This document shows, piece by piece, positions 42,798 through 50,090 of a DNA stretch of 64,000 bases. The notes beneath the pieces were generated by a model that saw only the letters and a program-made list of their open reading frames with translations, was not told the origin of the DNA and did no database searches. The translations under genes were made by a program, and so were the position numbers. The stretch is from Akkermansia muciniphila (GTDB lineage: Bacteria; Verrucomicrobiota; Verrucomicrobiia; Limisphaerales; BJHT01), in contig CAMAUZ010000037.1 in NCBI GenBank assembly GCA_945861535.1, forward strand, positions 1-64,000, read 5' to 3'. Numbering within the stretch: the stretch's first letter is position 1; each line of letters begins with the position of its first letter.

Positions 42798-42935
42798 GGG
42801 ACATCTCGACACTGTCCCCCGTTTGGAGTCCCGCCTTTAGCCGGTTCGGCGGGTTCAAGCAACCGGGCCGCATAAATGCGGGACTCCAAACCCAGCACCA
42901 GCGTTCCTCGGGGGCAGTGTCAAGATGCGCCCGAG
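42798..42935. repeat. Nested inverted repeat between DUF1552 and vapBC
   Basis: Outer arms ACATCTCGACACTGTCCCCC and GGGGGCAGTGTCAAGATGCG; inner arms GTTTGGAGTCCCGC and GCGGGACTCCAAAC. No gene in it. Confidence 0.85.
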
Positions 42936-42989
42936 CCCTCGCCCACCTGAATCCTTGTCTGGCGAAATCAATCGTCCTACCTTTTGAAC

Positions 42990-43217
42990 ATGAGCACGGT
43001 AGCCCAAATGGAATCCGCCATCGAACGAATGCCCGCCGAGGACCAGCAGCAGTTGCTCCAGTGGTTGCGGGCGCATTGCACGAATGTCACTCCGTCAGCA
43101 CCGCGCGACGGCCGGGCGGTCTGGCTCGCGCGCCTGGCGCGGCTCCGCGCCCGCCTCGCCACGGGCAAACCCGCACCAACCGTCGAGCAGTTGCTGGACG
43201 AAGACCGGGGAGAATAG
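42990..43217 (+). CDS. Putative antitoxin of VapC-type pair (1)
   Basis: 75 residues from ATG 42990 (a TTG six bases upstream is possible). Begins MSTVAQMESAIERMPAEDQQ and continues LLQWLRAHC, an arrangement typical of small DUF2281-like antitoxin heads, then a basic segment (WLARLARLRARLATG) and an acidic tail ELDEDRGE-like (QLLDEDRGE). It ends 4 bp before the PIN toxin start, so both form one operon. Confidence 0.75.
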   Translation: MSTVAQMESAIERMPAEDQQQLLQWLRAHCTNVTPSAPRDGRAVWLARLARLRARLATGKPAPTVEQLLDEDRGE

Positions 43218-43221
43218 CCGC

Positions 43222-43662
43222 ATGAGCTATTGGGACACGTCCGCTTTGGCAAAGCTCTACACGGCGGAGGACGATTCGTCGGCCTTTGAAACCAAGGCAG
43301 CCCAGCCCGGCGCGACGCTGCTGACCGCCCGCGTGACCGTGTGGGAGTTTCGCCGGGTCGCGCTGCGCAAAGAGTTGGCCGGTGCCATTCAAGCGAACGG
43401 CGCCGAAATCATCTGGCAGGAACTGGAATCCGACATCGCCTCCGGCTGGCTGGGAATCGTCGAGCCAACGGCGCAGCTCGCACAGGAATTCGACCGCGTG
43501 ATGACCACCTGCTACCGCCATGCGCCGTCGGTGCCCATCCGGACGATGGACGCGCTGCACCTTGCCGCCGCGCGGGTGGCCGGCGAGATCGAAATGGTCG
43601 CGACCGACAGGAAGCTGCGCGAGGCGGCGGTGGTGCTGGGGTTCCGTCTGTTTCCGGCGTGA
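43222..43662 (+). CDS. PIN-domain toxin, VapC-like (1)
   Basis: 146 residues. Mg-dependent endoribonuclease fold with the four acidic residues in place: D5 (YWDTSALAKLY), E42 (VWEFRRVALRK), D110 (TMDALHLAAARVAG) and D129 (VATDRKLREA). Active toxin expected, neutralised by the preceding gene. The pair is bracketed by the DUF1552 3' end on the left and a copy of the same 3' end on the right. Confidence 0.9.
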   Translation: MSYWDTSALAKLYTAEDDSSAFETKAAQPGATLLTARVTVWEFRRVALRKELAGAIQANGAEIIWQELESDIASGWLGIVEPTAQLAQEFDRVMTTCYRHAPSVPIRTMDALHLAAARVAGEIEMVATDRKLREAAVVLGFRLFPA

Positions 43663-43709
43663 ACAGCAACTGCCCCTAAGCCCGGTGGCCGCACCTGCAC
43701 GGCGCGATA

Positions 43710-43892
43710 AAGCGGAACCTCCGACCCCATCTCGCCGGCGGCGGCTTCCAACACGGTCAGCACCTCGCCTTCGACCCGAAGAATGCGCCGCCCCTCTGCA
43801 ACCTCTACGTCTCCCTCCTCCAACGCCTCGGCCTCGAATCCGACCGCTTCAGCTCCGGCACCGGACCGCTGAAGGGATTGGAGATGGCGTGA
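43710..43892 (+). pseudogene. Duplicated 3' fragment of the DUF1552 gene
   Basis: From CTCGCCGGCGGCGGCTTCCA to the stop at 43890-43892 the sequence is almost identical to 42607-42768 and encodes [20 protein letters not shown] and then the C-terminus LKGLEMA instead of LKGLEMV. A handful of base changes (for example CCA/CCG, CAG/CAA). There is no start; the copy is non-functional. Likely a trace of how the VapBC module came in. Confidence 0.93.
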
Positions 43893-43943
43893 GCGACCCA
43901 AACCGGCGACCGGTATCGAACCGATGCCCAAGACGCGGGGATG

Positions 43944-44057
43944 GAAACCACTAACCGGCACTAACCGGCACTAATGAAAACCAATCCTAACGATAACCGG
44001 GGAGTGAATTCAGGCGGGGCATCTCATTAGTGCCAGTTAGTGCAGGTCAGTGGTTTC
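43944..44057. repeat. Inverted repeat, 'AACCGGCACTAA' family, copy 2
   Basis: Arms GAAACCACTAACCGGCACTA and TAGTGC...CAGTGGTTTC, as at 22291-22404. Directly follows the DUF1552 fragment. Confidence 0.9.
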
Positions 44058-44139
44058 AACTTGTTCGAAGTTCCGCAACTGGCAGAGGAAGGTTTGACGC
44101 CGGGCTATCTTCTTTCGTTCTCCCGGGCCAGAGCGGCCG

Positions 44140-44262
44140 CTACGGAACTGACGCCGGCTCCTTGCTCTCGTTATCCAGGAAAATCTTGGCCTCCTCCTGC
44201 AAGTCGCGCACCCGCTGCTGATTCTCCGGGTTGGCGAAACACTGCACGAACTCAGTGTTCAC
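44140..44262 (-). CDS. Small hypothetical ORF or gene remnant
   Basis: 40 codons from a GTG at 44262 to TAG. NTEFVQCFANPENQQRVRDL then QEEAKIFLDNESKEPASVP has real-protein character, and the frame is open upstream. Might be the end of a lost gene. Unrecognised. Confidence 0.3.
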   Translation of the reverse strand: MNTEFVQCFANPENQQRVRDLQEEAKIFLDNESKEPASVP

Positions 44263-44317
44263 TCCGCCTAATAGGCCAGGCAAGTGACGGGGAACGAAAA
44301 GAATCCAACAACGCGAA

Positions 44318-44836
44318 TCATTCCCCCGCCTCCTTCAGCGCCGCATCAATCAGTTCCCGTCGAATGAAAATTCCCTCGACAACCAGCGCATCCAAGGCCG
44401 GTTTGAGCTTTGGAATCAGCCCTTCGCGCTTGGCTTGCCCCAGCAACGCCACCGTTCCCATGCGCCGCAAGCCAAGGCGCTGGGCCAGCTTCCGCGCCCG
44501 CAGATCATCCATCACCAAAACGGCGGCAGACTCCCGTTGCGCCAGGGCAATGGCTTCCGCTTCGCCCCGGTCAACGAAGATAAGCAAAGGCGCGACGACG
44601 GCCGGATCGGCCGCCTGCACTTCCAGCCACGTTTGCGCAACCACCTCGGCCGCCCCCGGTGCATCCGCTCGCGCGGCCGTGACTTCCGCATGGACCGCGG
44701 CTGGCACCACGATCCGTTTGGCCAGCTTGGGCAGCAATCCAAGCTGGCCGATCCGCGCCAGCCCGATCAGTGGACTGCTATCCGCGATGATGAGTTCCTC
44801 GGAAGGCACGCAGTTCGGTTTCGATCTCCTCCGCAT
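44318..44836 (-). CDS. DUF3368 PIN-like toxin
   Basis: 172 residues. IIADSSPLIGLARIGQLGLL is the first strand with the catalytic Asp of the DUF3368 PIN-like family; GEAEAIALAQRESAAVLVMD and DLRARKLAQRLGLRRMGTVA follow. Predicted RNA-cleaving toxin partner of the UPF0175 protein, whose 3' end it overlaps by 59 nt, an unusually long overlap. The ATG at 44836 is the only good start before IIADSSPL. Confidence 0.88.
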   Translation of the reverse strand: MRRRSKPNCVPSEELIIADSSPLIGLARIGQLGLLPKLAKRIVVPAAVHAEVTAARADAPGAAEVVAQTWLEVQAADPAVVAPLLIFVDRGEAEAIALAQRESAAVLVMDDLRARKLAQRLGLRRMGTVALLGQAKREGLIPKLKPALDALVVEGIFIRRELIDAALKEAGE

Positions 44837-45050
44837 CCAGATTCACGATGGGCACCTTCATCCGGCCCAGTTCGTCGGCAAACCGAATCCGATTCCATCC
44901 GGCCAACTCGGCGGCTTTGCCAAGCGAGAGTTGCCCCACTTCGAAGAGTCGGACGGCCAGTTGGAACTTCATTTCCCGCTCGACCTCGACGCGCGGCTTG
45001 CCGCTCGTGACCAACAGATCGTCGGGATACTCTAGTGTCATTTCTGCCAT
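44778..45050 (-). CDS. UPF0175 antitoxin
   Basis: 90 residues: MAEMTLEYPDDLLVTSGKPR, then LAVRLFEVGQLSLGKAAELA and GWNRIRFADELGRMKVPIVN, the ribbon/helix-turn-helix core of UPF0175. Pairs with the overlapping DUF3368 gene. The acidic ending (DAEEIETELRAF) resembles toxin-binding tails. Confidence 0.9.
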   Translation of the reverse strand: MAEMTLEYPDDLLVTSGKPRVEVEREMKFQLAVRLFEVGQLSLGKAAELAGWNRIRFADELGRMKVPIVNLDAEEIETELRAFRGTHHRG

Positions 45051-45059
45051 GGTCAGACT

Positions 45060-45655
45060 CTAACCCGCGGTCACGGCCAGCGACAAGGCCGCTTTCCAGC
45101 GCGGGGATTCCACGCGGTCAACAAAGCGACAAATCACTGGACGATTCTCTTTCGCTCCGCCGGGCTGAGGAATGCCGCGCTCCACCAGCGACTGGCGCAT
45201 GGCCAGCAGGACGAACCGTCCCTCGTCGCCGACGAGCCACGGCATCGAGGATTCATACGCCAGGTTGCTCTTCAAGACCCGCTCCTCCATCAGGCAGCCG
45301 CGCTGATGCTCGTCCGCCTGCAACGTCCGGATCACGGCCTGCGCGTAGGCGTTGATGCGCTCCGGTTGGAGCAGCACCCAACTCCGATTCCCCCTCTCCG
45401 CATCGGATGGGGAGAGGGATCAAGGGTGAGGTGTCGTGACTTCACACCACGCCGGGACCGGCCAGCAGCGTCAGCACCGCGCGCAGTTCCGCGTCGGCGA
45501 ACCGCGCCAATTCGCCGGGCAGCCGCAGTTGCAGCGTCTCGCGCAGTTCGTTGAACCGCATCACCACCCGGCCTTCGTCCTTGAGCGCGATGATCTCCTC
45601 CTTGAGCCGCTTGAAGAGCACTTCCGTGGTGCGGCAGGGAATCTATTCCCAGCTG
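45060..45655 (-). pseudogene. Broken fragment of a large STAND/ROCO-like ATPase
   Basis: Two collinear pieces. The first (45442 to about 45640) reads VLFKRLKEEIIALKDEGRVV, RFNELRETLQLRLPGELARF and ELRAVLTLLAGPGVV, then stops. The second (from 45378 down) resumes with LLQPERINAYAQAVIRTLQA and GCLMEERVLKSNLAYESSMP and ends in a degenerate tail at 45060. As far as I recall, in intact proteins these parts are continuous in the C-terminal half of multi-domain signalling ATPases. The junction is a 60-bp GGGGAGAGGG-type repeat, so the element probably disrupted the gene. Directly downstream of the TIR/ATPase pair. Confidence 0.7.
45378..45441. repeat. Short palindromic element splitting the STAND-like fragment
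   Basis: Contains CCCCCTCTCCGCATCGGATG and GGGAGAGGG with a GATGGGGAGAGG complement, and GTGAGGTGTCGTGACTTCAC. Same family as the blocks inside hsdM and around 39758. Confidence 0.8.
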
Positions 45656-46803
45656 AGACCGCCGAGAATAGCGAGCAGTTGCCGCCGCCGGTGCGTCATC
45701 AAGTCAACCGGTCCGCCTGCATGGAACACCTGCCGGTAAATGCGGTTGCAATAGATCTCCGGACCCTCGCGCGGTCCTAGCCCGGTGAACCAGAGCAATT
45801 CGCGCTCGGCGGGGGTCACCTCTCGCCGCAAGAGCAGCCGGTGATAGACGCGCACTGCCTCCTTGCGGCTGCGTAACGCGGCTTTGATGTTCTGGAAATG
45901 GATGTCGCCCGGTGCCCTCGCCACGATCTCCGCTGCGATTTTCTCCACGGCTTCCTCGAACCAGCCCTCGTAGCAGCCAACGTAAGGAGACTCTGATACC
46001 TCTGAGGTCTGAGCCTTGTTACCTCGGCTGCTACGGGGCCGGGAGGTCGCCTTGGCACGCGCGGCGCAGTCCCAGAGTCTTTCCAGAATCAACTGAGTCA
46101 GAAACACGGAGCCACCGGCTTGGGCGAACACGGTTTCGGCCAGCTTCTCCGCCGACGCCTGCAAACGCTCCGCCATCAGCCCGCACGCCTGCGCCGTTTC
46201 CGCGAGTGAGAGATCGCGTAGCACAATGGCCTCGCCGACGTTGAACGGCGAGCGCCGCCGGTCGGTAAGCAATTCCTCGGGCCGGGCCGCGCCGGCGAGG
46301 ACGAACTGGACACGCTCCCACTCTGGGCGCATGGCGCGCTCGTTGAAGACGTTGCGTAGGATGCTGAAGAAGGCGTCCTTGAACGGGGCCGGCAGCAGGG
46401 CATGCACGTCATCCAGGAAGATTACCAGCCGCGCTTCGGGACAGCGGGCGAGGAGTTGCTCCATGCCGTCGCTGAAGCGTTCGCAGCTGGGGAGCTCCTC
46501 AGTCAGTTCCAGCGAGCGGCGGCACTCGCCGAAAATGCGGGCCTGAAAGGCATCGAAGTCCGCGATCTCGCCTGGTTCGAACATGGCGAAGTTCACGAAC
46601 GCAGTGCGGAACTCAGGCGCGGCCAGCCGGGCGCAGACACGGGTTATGAGGCTGGACTTGCCGCTCTGCCGAGGCGCCAGCACGAAGGGGAACCGCTGGT
46701 TCTGCTCAATGGAACGCCGCAAATCCCGGTCAGCCTGCCGCTCTATGTATGACAACCCCGTTACCATCCCGTGCGCGCAATATGGATTTGGGCCCAGCAC
46801 CAT
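45643..46803 (-). CDS. AAA-like ATPase, partner of the TIR-ATPase
   Basis: 386 residues from ATG 46803, whose T and G are shared with the TIR gene stop (TGATG, 1-nt overlap). The ATPase module has Walker A APRQSGKS (43-50) and Walker B LVIFLDD (126-132), then AGAARPEELLTDRRRSPFNV and LRDLSLAETAQACGLMAERL, typical of the AAA-like domain in bacterial STAND proteins. The C-terminal segment resembles the IYRQVF ending that normally precedes WD40 repeats, absent here. No effector domain: it likely acts as sensor or activator for the TIR protein. Tightly coupled. Confidence 0.87.
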   Translation of the reverse strand: MVLGPNPYCAHGMVTGLSYIERQADRDLRRSIEQNQRFPFVLAPRQSGKSSLITRVCARLAAPEFRTAFVNFAMFEPGEIADFDAFQARIFGECRRSLELTEELPSCERFSDGMEQLLARCPEARLVIFLDDVHALLPAPFKDAFFSILRNVFNERAMRPEWERVQFVLAGAARPEELLTDRRRSPFNVGEAIVLRDLSLAETAQACGLMAERLQASAEKLAETVFAQAGGSVFLTQLILERLWDCAARAKATSRPRSSRGNKAQTSEVSESPYVGCYEGWFEEAVEKIAAEIVARAPGDIHFQNIKAALRSRKEAVRVYHRLLLRREVTPAERELLWFTGLGPREGPEIYCNRIYRQVFHAGGPVDLMTHRRRQLLAILGGLSWE

Positions 46804-48032
46804 CACGCGTAACTCTTTTCGTCGTGAATGATTGCTAACAGATCTTGATCGGAAGCCTTGGACACTTCCGATTCGAAGAGGAGCCGGCAGAGACCCTGGA
46901 CTCGAAGAGGAATGGACTGCGATTTCTCCTTGATCACGCTCATGCTTTTCAAGGCGAGTTCTCTGGAGCGAGGGGAAAGCAGGCGGAGCAACTCCTGCAG
47001 CTCGGTATCGCGAAATGGCGAAACATGAATACACTTCCAAGGCTTAATGAATTTGGGGTCCCTCAACCCTCGGTGCGCAAACATGGCAGAAAGACTCACA
47101 GGAGAAGTCGTGATCACCCGTAATCCGGGTCCAGGATTTCTAAACCTCGCGATCAGAGGCGGAATCAGCGCCTCAAGGCCAGCAGCCAGGATTTCTCCAA
47201 TATCGTCTAGAAGCAGGATGGATGGTCTCTGATTCGCTTGGCGTTCCAAGTCATCCCACTCATCAATCGCTCCAAACTCGCCTGCAAAGAGCTTGAAGAA
47301 GTTTTTCATAAATCTCTGCGGGTCATCCGAACGGCAGTCGGCAAGATAACCCCCAAAAAACAGGTGGTTCGGAAGTAGCCGACGTGCCTGTAGCATAAGG
47401 CTTGTCTTCCCGACACAGAAGTCCCCGGTGATCGAGATGAGTCGGTCAGGCCCCACAAGCATATTCTCGAACTCAGTATCCGATTGCCGTCGGATATATG
47501 TGGGGTCGTCAGGGCGGAGGGCACCGGCTGGGTGGAAAGGATTTGCCTGCAGAGCTGAGCTGTCGCCCACTTTCTTGTTGTCCGCTCCGTGTTCTTTGGC
47601 TTCTTGGCTCAACGGCCAGAGTTCCGGTTTTTCACAAGCTTGTAAAAGCCTCGCATACTCCTGCTCGCGATCCGCCGGTCGCCAGTTGATGTAAAGGAAT
47701 TGCGCCAGGGAGCCTTTGATGGGGGCGTTGTCGAGCCGCAGGGGAATGAAGCGGCGCTCCAGGTTCAGCGGGTCGCGGAAGCGGAAAGTGCCGGACTCCA
47801 ACTGCGCCCAGTCCGAGCCGAACGCATTCGCCGACATGCAGAGCACCAACACGCGCGAGTTCTCCAGCCCTTCCTCGATCTTCGCCGGGATGCTGTCGCC
47901 GGGCTTGAGCACCCATTCATCGAACCACACCTTCAGCCCGTCCTGCCGCAACCGCTCCGCCAGCGGGCGCACCACCGCCTTGTCCTTCGCGCTGTGGCTG
48001 AGGAAGACATCGTAGGGGAATTCGTCAGGCAC
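46803..48032 (-). CDS. TIR domain-ATPase protein
   Basis: 409 residues. TIR domain at 1-130: YDVFLSHSAKDKAVVRPLAE, VWFDEWVLKPGDS and SANAFGSDWAQLE, where W75 and E79 match the catalytic W...E of NAD-cleaving TIRs. An AAA-like ATPase follows a NPFHPAGALRPDDPTYIRRQ linker: Walker A GDFCVGKT (203-210), Walker B LLLDD (273-277). There is no C-terminal repeat sensor. The likely scheme is infection sensing, ATP-driven assembly, NAD depletion. Forms a two-gene operon with a paralogous ATPase. Its first 19 codons are duplicated upstream of the DUF433/DUF5615 module (48661-48753). Confidence 0.9.
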   Translation of the reverse strand: MPDEFPYDVFLSHSAKDKAVVRPLAERLRQDGLKVWFDEWVLKPGDSIPAKIEEGLENSRVLVLCMSANAFGSDWAQLESGTFRFRDPLNLERRFIPLRLDNAPIKGSLAQFLYINWRPADREQEYARLLQACEKPELWPLSQEAKEHGADNKKVGDSSALQANPFHPAGALRPDDPTYIRRQSDTEFENMLVGPDRLISITGDFCVGKTSLMLQARRLLPNHLFFGGYLADCRSDDPQRFMKNFFKLFAGEFGAIDEWDDLERQANQRPSILLLDDIGEILAAGLEALIPPLIARFRNPGPGLRVITTSPVSLSAMFAHRGLRDPKFIKPWKCIHVSPFRDTELQELLRLLSPRSRELALKSMSVIKEKSQSIPLRVQGLCRLLFESEVSKASDQDLLAIIHDEKSYA

Positions 48033-48059
48033 GGGTTCTAGGTTGGTTGGTCGGGAGGT

Positions 48060-48428
48060 TCACTGCCGGATTCGGATACGATGCGCCTCCACGAGGAGCA
48101 GTTTGCCGTGATAGAAGTCCTGCTGGGGATGGGCATCCAGGAACGCCTGCAGTCGTTCCATGAGTTGCGGTATGATCTCCGGATGGTTGTGCAGTTGAAT
48201 GCCGACGATGCCTAGGTAGTTGGATGGCGGATAGCTCACGATGTCCGAGAAATCGCCATTCAGGGAGAGGAGGATGGCCCCTAATTCCTGTGCCTTGGCA
48301 ATGACCGTGGGATCGGGCGAGCGGAGCGGCAGGACTTCCCGCAGCAGCGTGACCTGATGCCCGTGTCGGCGGAGCGTGTCGGTGATTTCCGCCGGCACGC
48401 ACTGGTCACTGAAGACGCGCAGGCTCAC
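48060..48428 (-). CDS. DUF5615 PIN-like toxin
   Basis: 122 residues. VFSDQCVPAEITDTLRRHGH carries the first Asp of the PIN-like fold; VIAKAQELGAILLSLNGDFS provides the second acidic pair (usually LLTLDRDF in the family). Predicted ribonuclease toxin working with the DUF433 protein, whose stop its start overlaps by ATGA. Frequent pair in cyanobacteria and Verrucomicrobia. Confidence 0.88.
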   Translation of the reverse strand: MSLRVFSDQCVPAEITDTLRRHGHQVTLLREVLPLRSPDPTVIAKAQELGAILLSLNGDFSDIVSYPPSNYLGIVGIQLHNHPEIIPQLMERLQAFLDAHPQQDFYHGKLLLVEAHRIRIRQ

Positions 48429-48646
48429 ACAGTCACGGCTTCGAAGTCGGCCAGTTCACGGGCGTAGTCCAGACACGCCACGACATCGGCGGCCGTGAGG
48501 TCAGGGAACTCCTTTAAGATGGCGTCGGTTTCGCGCCCCGCCGCCAGATAGCCCAGCACCAGGGCGGCGGGAATGCGGGTGCCTTTGATACACGGTTTGC
48601 CGCGGAGTATCTGGGGATCGCTTTGGATTCGGTTTTGCCAGTTCAT
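48425..48646 (-). CDS. DUF433 antitoxin
   Basis: 73 residues from ATG 48646. NWQNRIQSDPQILRGKPCIK, GTRIPAALVLGYLAAGRETD and FPDLTAADVVACLDYARE are the classical DUF433 winged-helix text. Partner of the overlapping DUF5615 gene, acting as DNA-binding antitoxin. Confidence 0.92.
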   Translation of the reverse strand: MNWQNRIQSDPQILRGKPCIKGTRIPAALVLGYLAAGRETDAILKEFPDLTAADVVACLDYARELADFEAVTV

Positions 48647-48660
48647 AGAGTGAGTGGAAG

Positions 48661-48753
48661 CTACCGCCGCGCCGACGATGAAACAATGTCCTTCAATTTG
48701 TCCTTCGCGCTGTGGCTGAGGAAGACGTCGTAGGGATAGGCGTCGGTGCTCAT
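48661..48753 (-). pseudogene. Truncated copy of the TIR gene 5' end
   Basis: ATG at 48753, then YPYDVFLSHSAKDK as in the full TIR gene (YDVFLSHSAKDK) followed by a short unrelated end and TAG at 48661. DNA identity is nearly complete over about 37 bp (48698-48735 against 47975-48015). It stands on the other side of the DUF433/DUF5615 module from the full TIR gene. Confidence 0.88.
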
Positions 48754-48762
48754 GGTGGGGGG

Positions 48763-49563
48763 TCAATTCTCCACGATTCGCGGCCAAGCGCCTTTGAAGC
48801 TGCCGAAGTGACGGGTGAGTTTCGGAAACTCCGGCGCGGGCGGATCGGGACAGACGGGTTTGCCGGTGGCGTCGAGGTAGAGACAACCCATTTCGAGCGG
48901 AGGAAGTTTCGCAACCAAGGCGGCGGCTTCATCCACGAGGGTCAGGAACCGCCGTTTGAACTGACCCAGGTCCGGCGGGGGCGCGACGCCCACGGCGGCC
49001 CATTCGCGCGGTTCGAAGGGGAAGCGAACGAACCGCTTGGCGGCGTCGAGCAGGAATTCCGGCGTCAGCCCGGGGTCTTTCGCCGCCGCCGCCCAGACGA
49101 GCGCGCCGAGGCACAGGTGGCGTTCGTGGAGGTAGATCACGTCCAGCCAGTCCCGCAGTTTCTCGCGGCCGCAGAAGGCCAGCACCTTGTTGGTCGCCAC
49201 GTCCCAAAAGTGCAGCCGCCACCCGAGTTGCGGGTCGGGTTCCACAGGAAAGAACCGGAAGGCGCTGTCCTGAACCCACTCCAGCTTGGTGGTGACCGGG
49301 CCTTTGGTGACGATGGCGCGGCAGAAGCACTCCTGACGGTTCACGATCCGGACGTCGTAGCCCGCGGCCTGTAAGGTCGCGGTGTCCCGCGCCACCGCAT
49401 CGTGAACCGCCGGGGCCGTATCGTGGAAGACATCGATGTCAGCCGAAGCGCGCGGTGAGTCGGGCGCTTGATGGAGGACGGTGGCACCGCCGACGTAGCT
49501 GTCCGGATTCCGGTTGCCGGCCAGCAGGCGCAATACTTCGCTCTCGAATGGTCCTAGCGGCAT
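48763..49563 (-). CDS. Nucleotidyltransferase, AbiEii-like toxin
   Basis: 266 residues. Pol-beta-type nucleotidyltransferase signature: GG (25-26) in YVGGATVLHQ and D42/D44 in SADIDVFHD, followed by a third carboxylate region KLEWVQDSAFRF. The FWDVATNKVLAFCGREKLRD segment is typical of AbiEii/AbiGii-like proteins. Toxins of this type add nucleotides to tRNA ends. The start overlaps the preceding small gene by 10 nt. No known AbiEi antitoxin is present; the small upstream gene may serve. Confidence 0.82.
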   Translation of the reverse strand: MPLGPFESEVLRLLAGNRNPDSYVGGATVLHQAPDSPRASADIDVFHDTAPAVHDAVARDTATLQAAGYDVRIVNRQECFCRAIVTKGPVTTKLEWVQDSAFRFFPVEPDPQLGWRLHFWDVATNKVLAFCGREKLRDWLDVIYLHERHLCLGALVWAAAAKDPGLTPEFLLDAAKRFVRFPFEPREWAAVGVAPPPDLGQFKRRFLTLVDEAAALVAKLPPLEMGCLYLDATGKPVCPDPPAPEFPKLTRHFGSFKGAWPRIVEN

Positions 49564-49781
49564 AATTCCCCGACCACGCGGTAGCCCCGATGACCGCCGT
49601 TGTGTCGCAACTCGCGCACCACCCAGGGAATGTCAGCTTCGGTGATCTCGGCGTCCGGGCGATAGGACCAGAAGCACTGGGCATAGAAGTCCTTGAACGC
49701 CTGCCGGGCCAGTTCGAGCCGTTGCTGGCGGGCCGCGGTGACGGCGGTGGCGGGCGGGGTTTCGGTTCGCGCTTCGTTCAC
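49554..49781 (-). CDS. Small protein, presumed partner of the nucleotidyltransferase
   Basis: 75 residues: RQQRLELARQAFKDFYAQCF, then WSYRPDAEITEADIPWVVRE and LRHNGGHRGYRVVGELC. Overlaps the toxin gene by 10 nt and lies first in the operon, as antitoxins often do. No family recognised. Confidence 0.6.
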   Translation of the reverse strand: MNEARTETPPATAVTAARQQRLELARQAFKDFYAQCFWSYRPDAEITEADIPWVVRELRHNGGHRGYRVVGELCR

Positions 49782-49931
49782 GGAAGGATTTTAGGTCACT
49801 GCCAACGAGTTCAACAAGCGCTTTGCGATTTCCGCCGCGATCTTCGCAGTCCTCTTTTCGCATGAATTTCACATCAGATGGGCGCGAGGGGGGCGCGATG
49901 GATTGGGGACTCATGCGTCTGACAAGCCGCA

Positions 49932-50080
49932 GTTGGAACCACGAAAGATACGAAACACACGAAAGGAGAAGGCTGTGGGGAGTCGGAAGCTGTTGTTGAC
50001 GGGGTACGTTATTTGGTACCGGAAAACCTCGGTTCGGCCCTTTGTTTGTGAGCGTCTCGGAGCTTTCGTGGTTTTGCTTG
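49932..50080. repeat. Inverted repeat with ACCACGAAAG arms
   Basis: TTGGAACCACGAAAGATACG at the left and AGCTTTCGTGGTTTTGCTTG at the right. Convergent gap after the nucleotidyltransferase partner, before the rsgA 3' end. Nothing else seen at 49782-50090. Confidence 0.75.
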
Positions 50081-50090
50081 TTTCGCGGGA

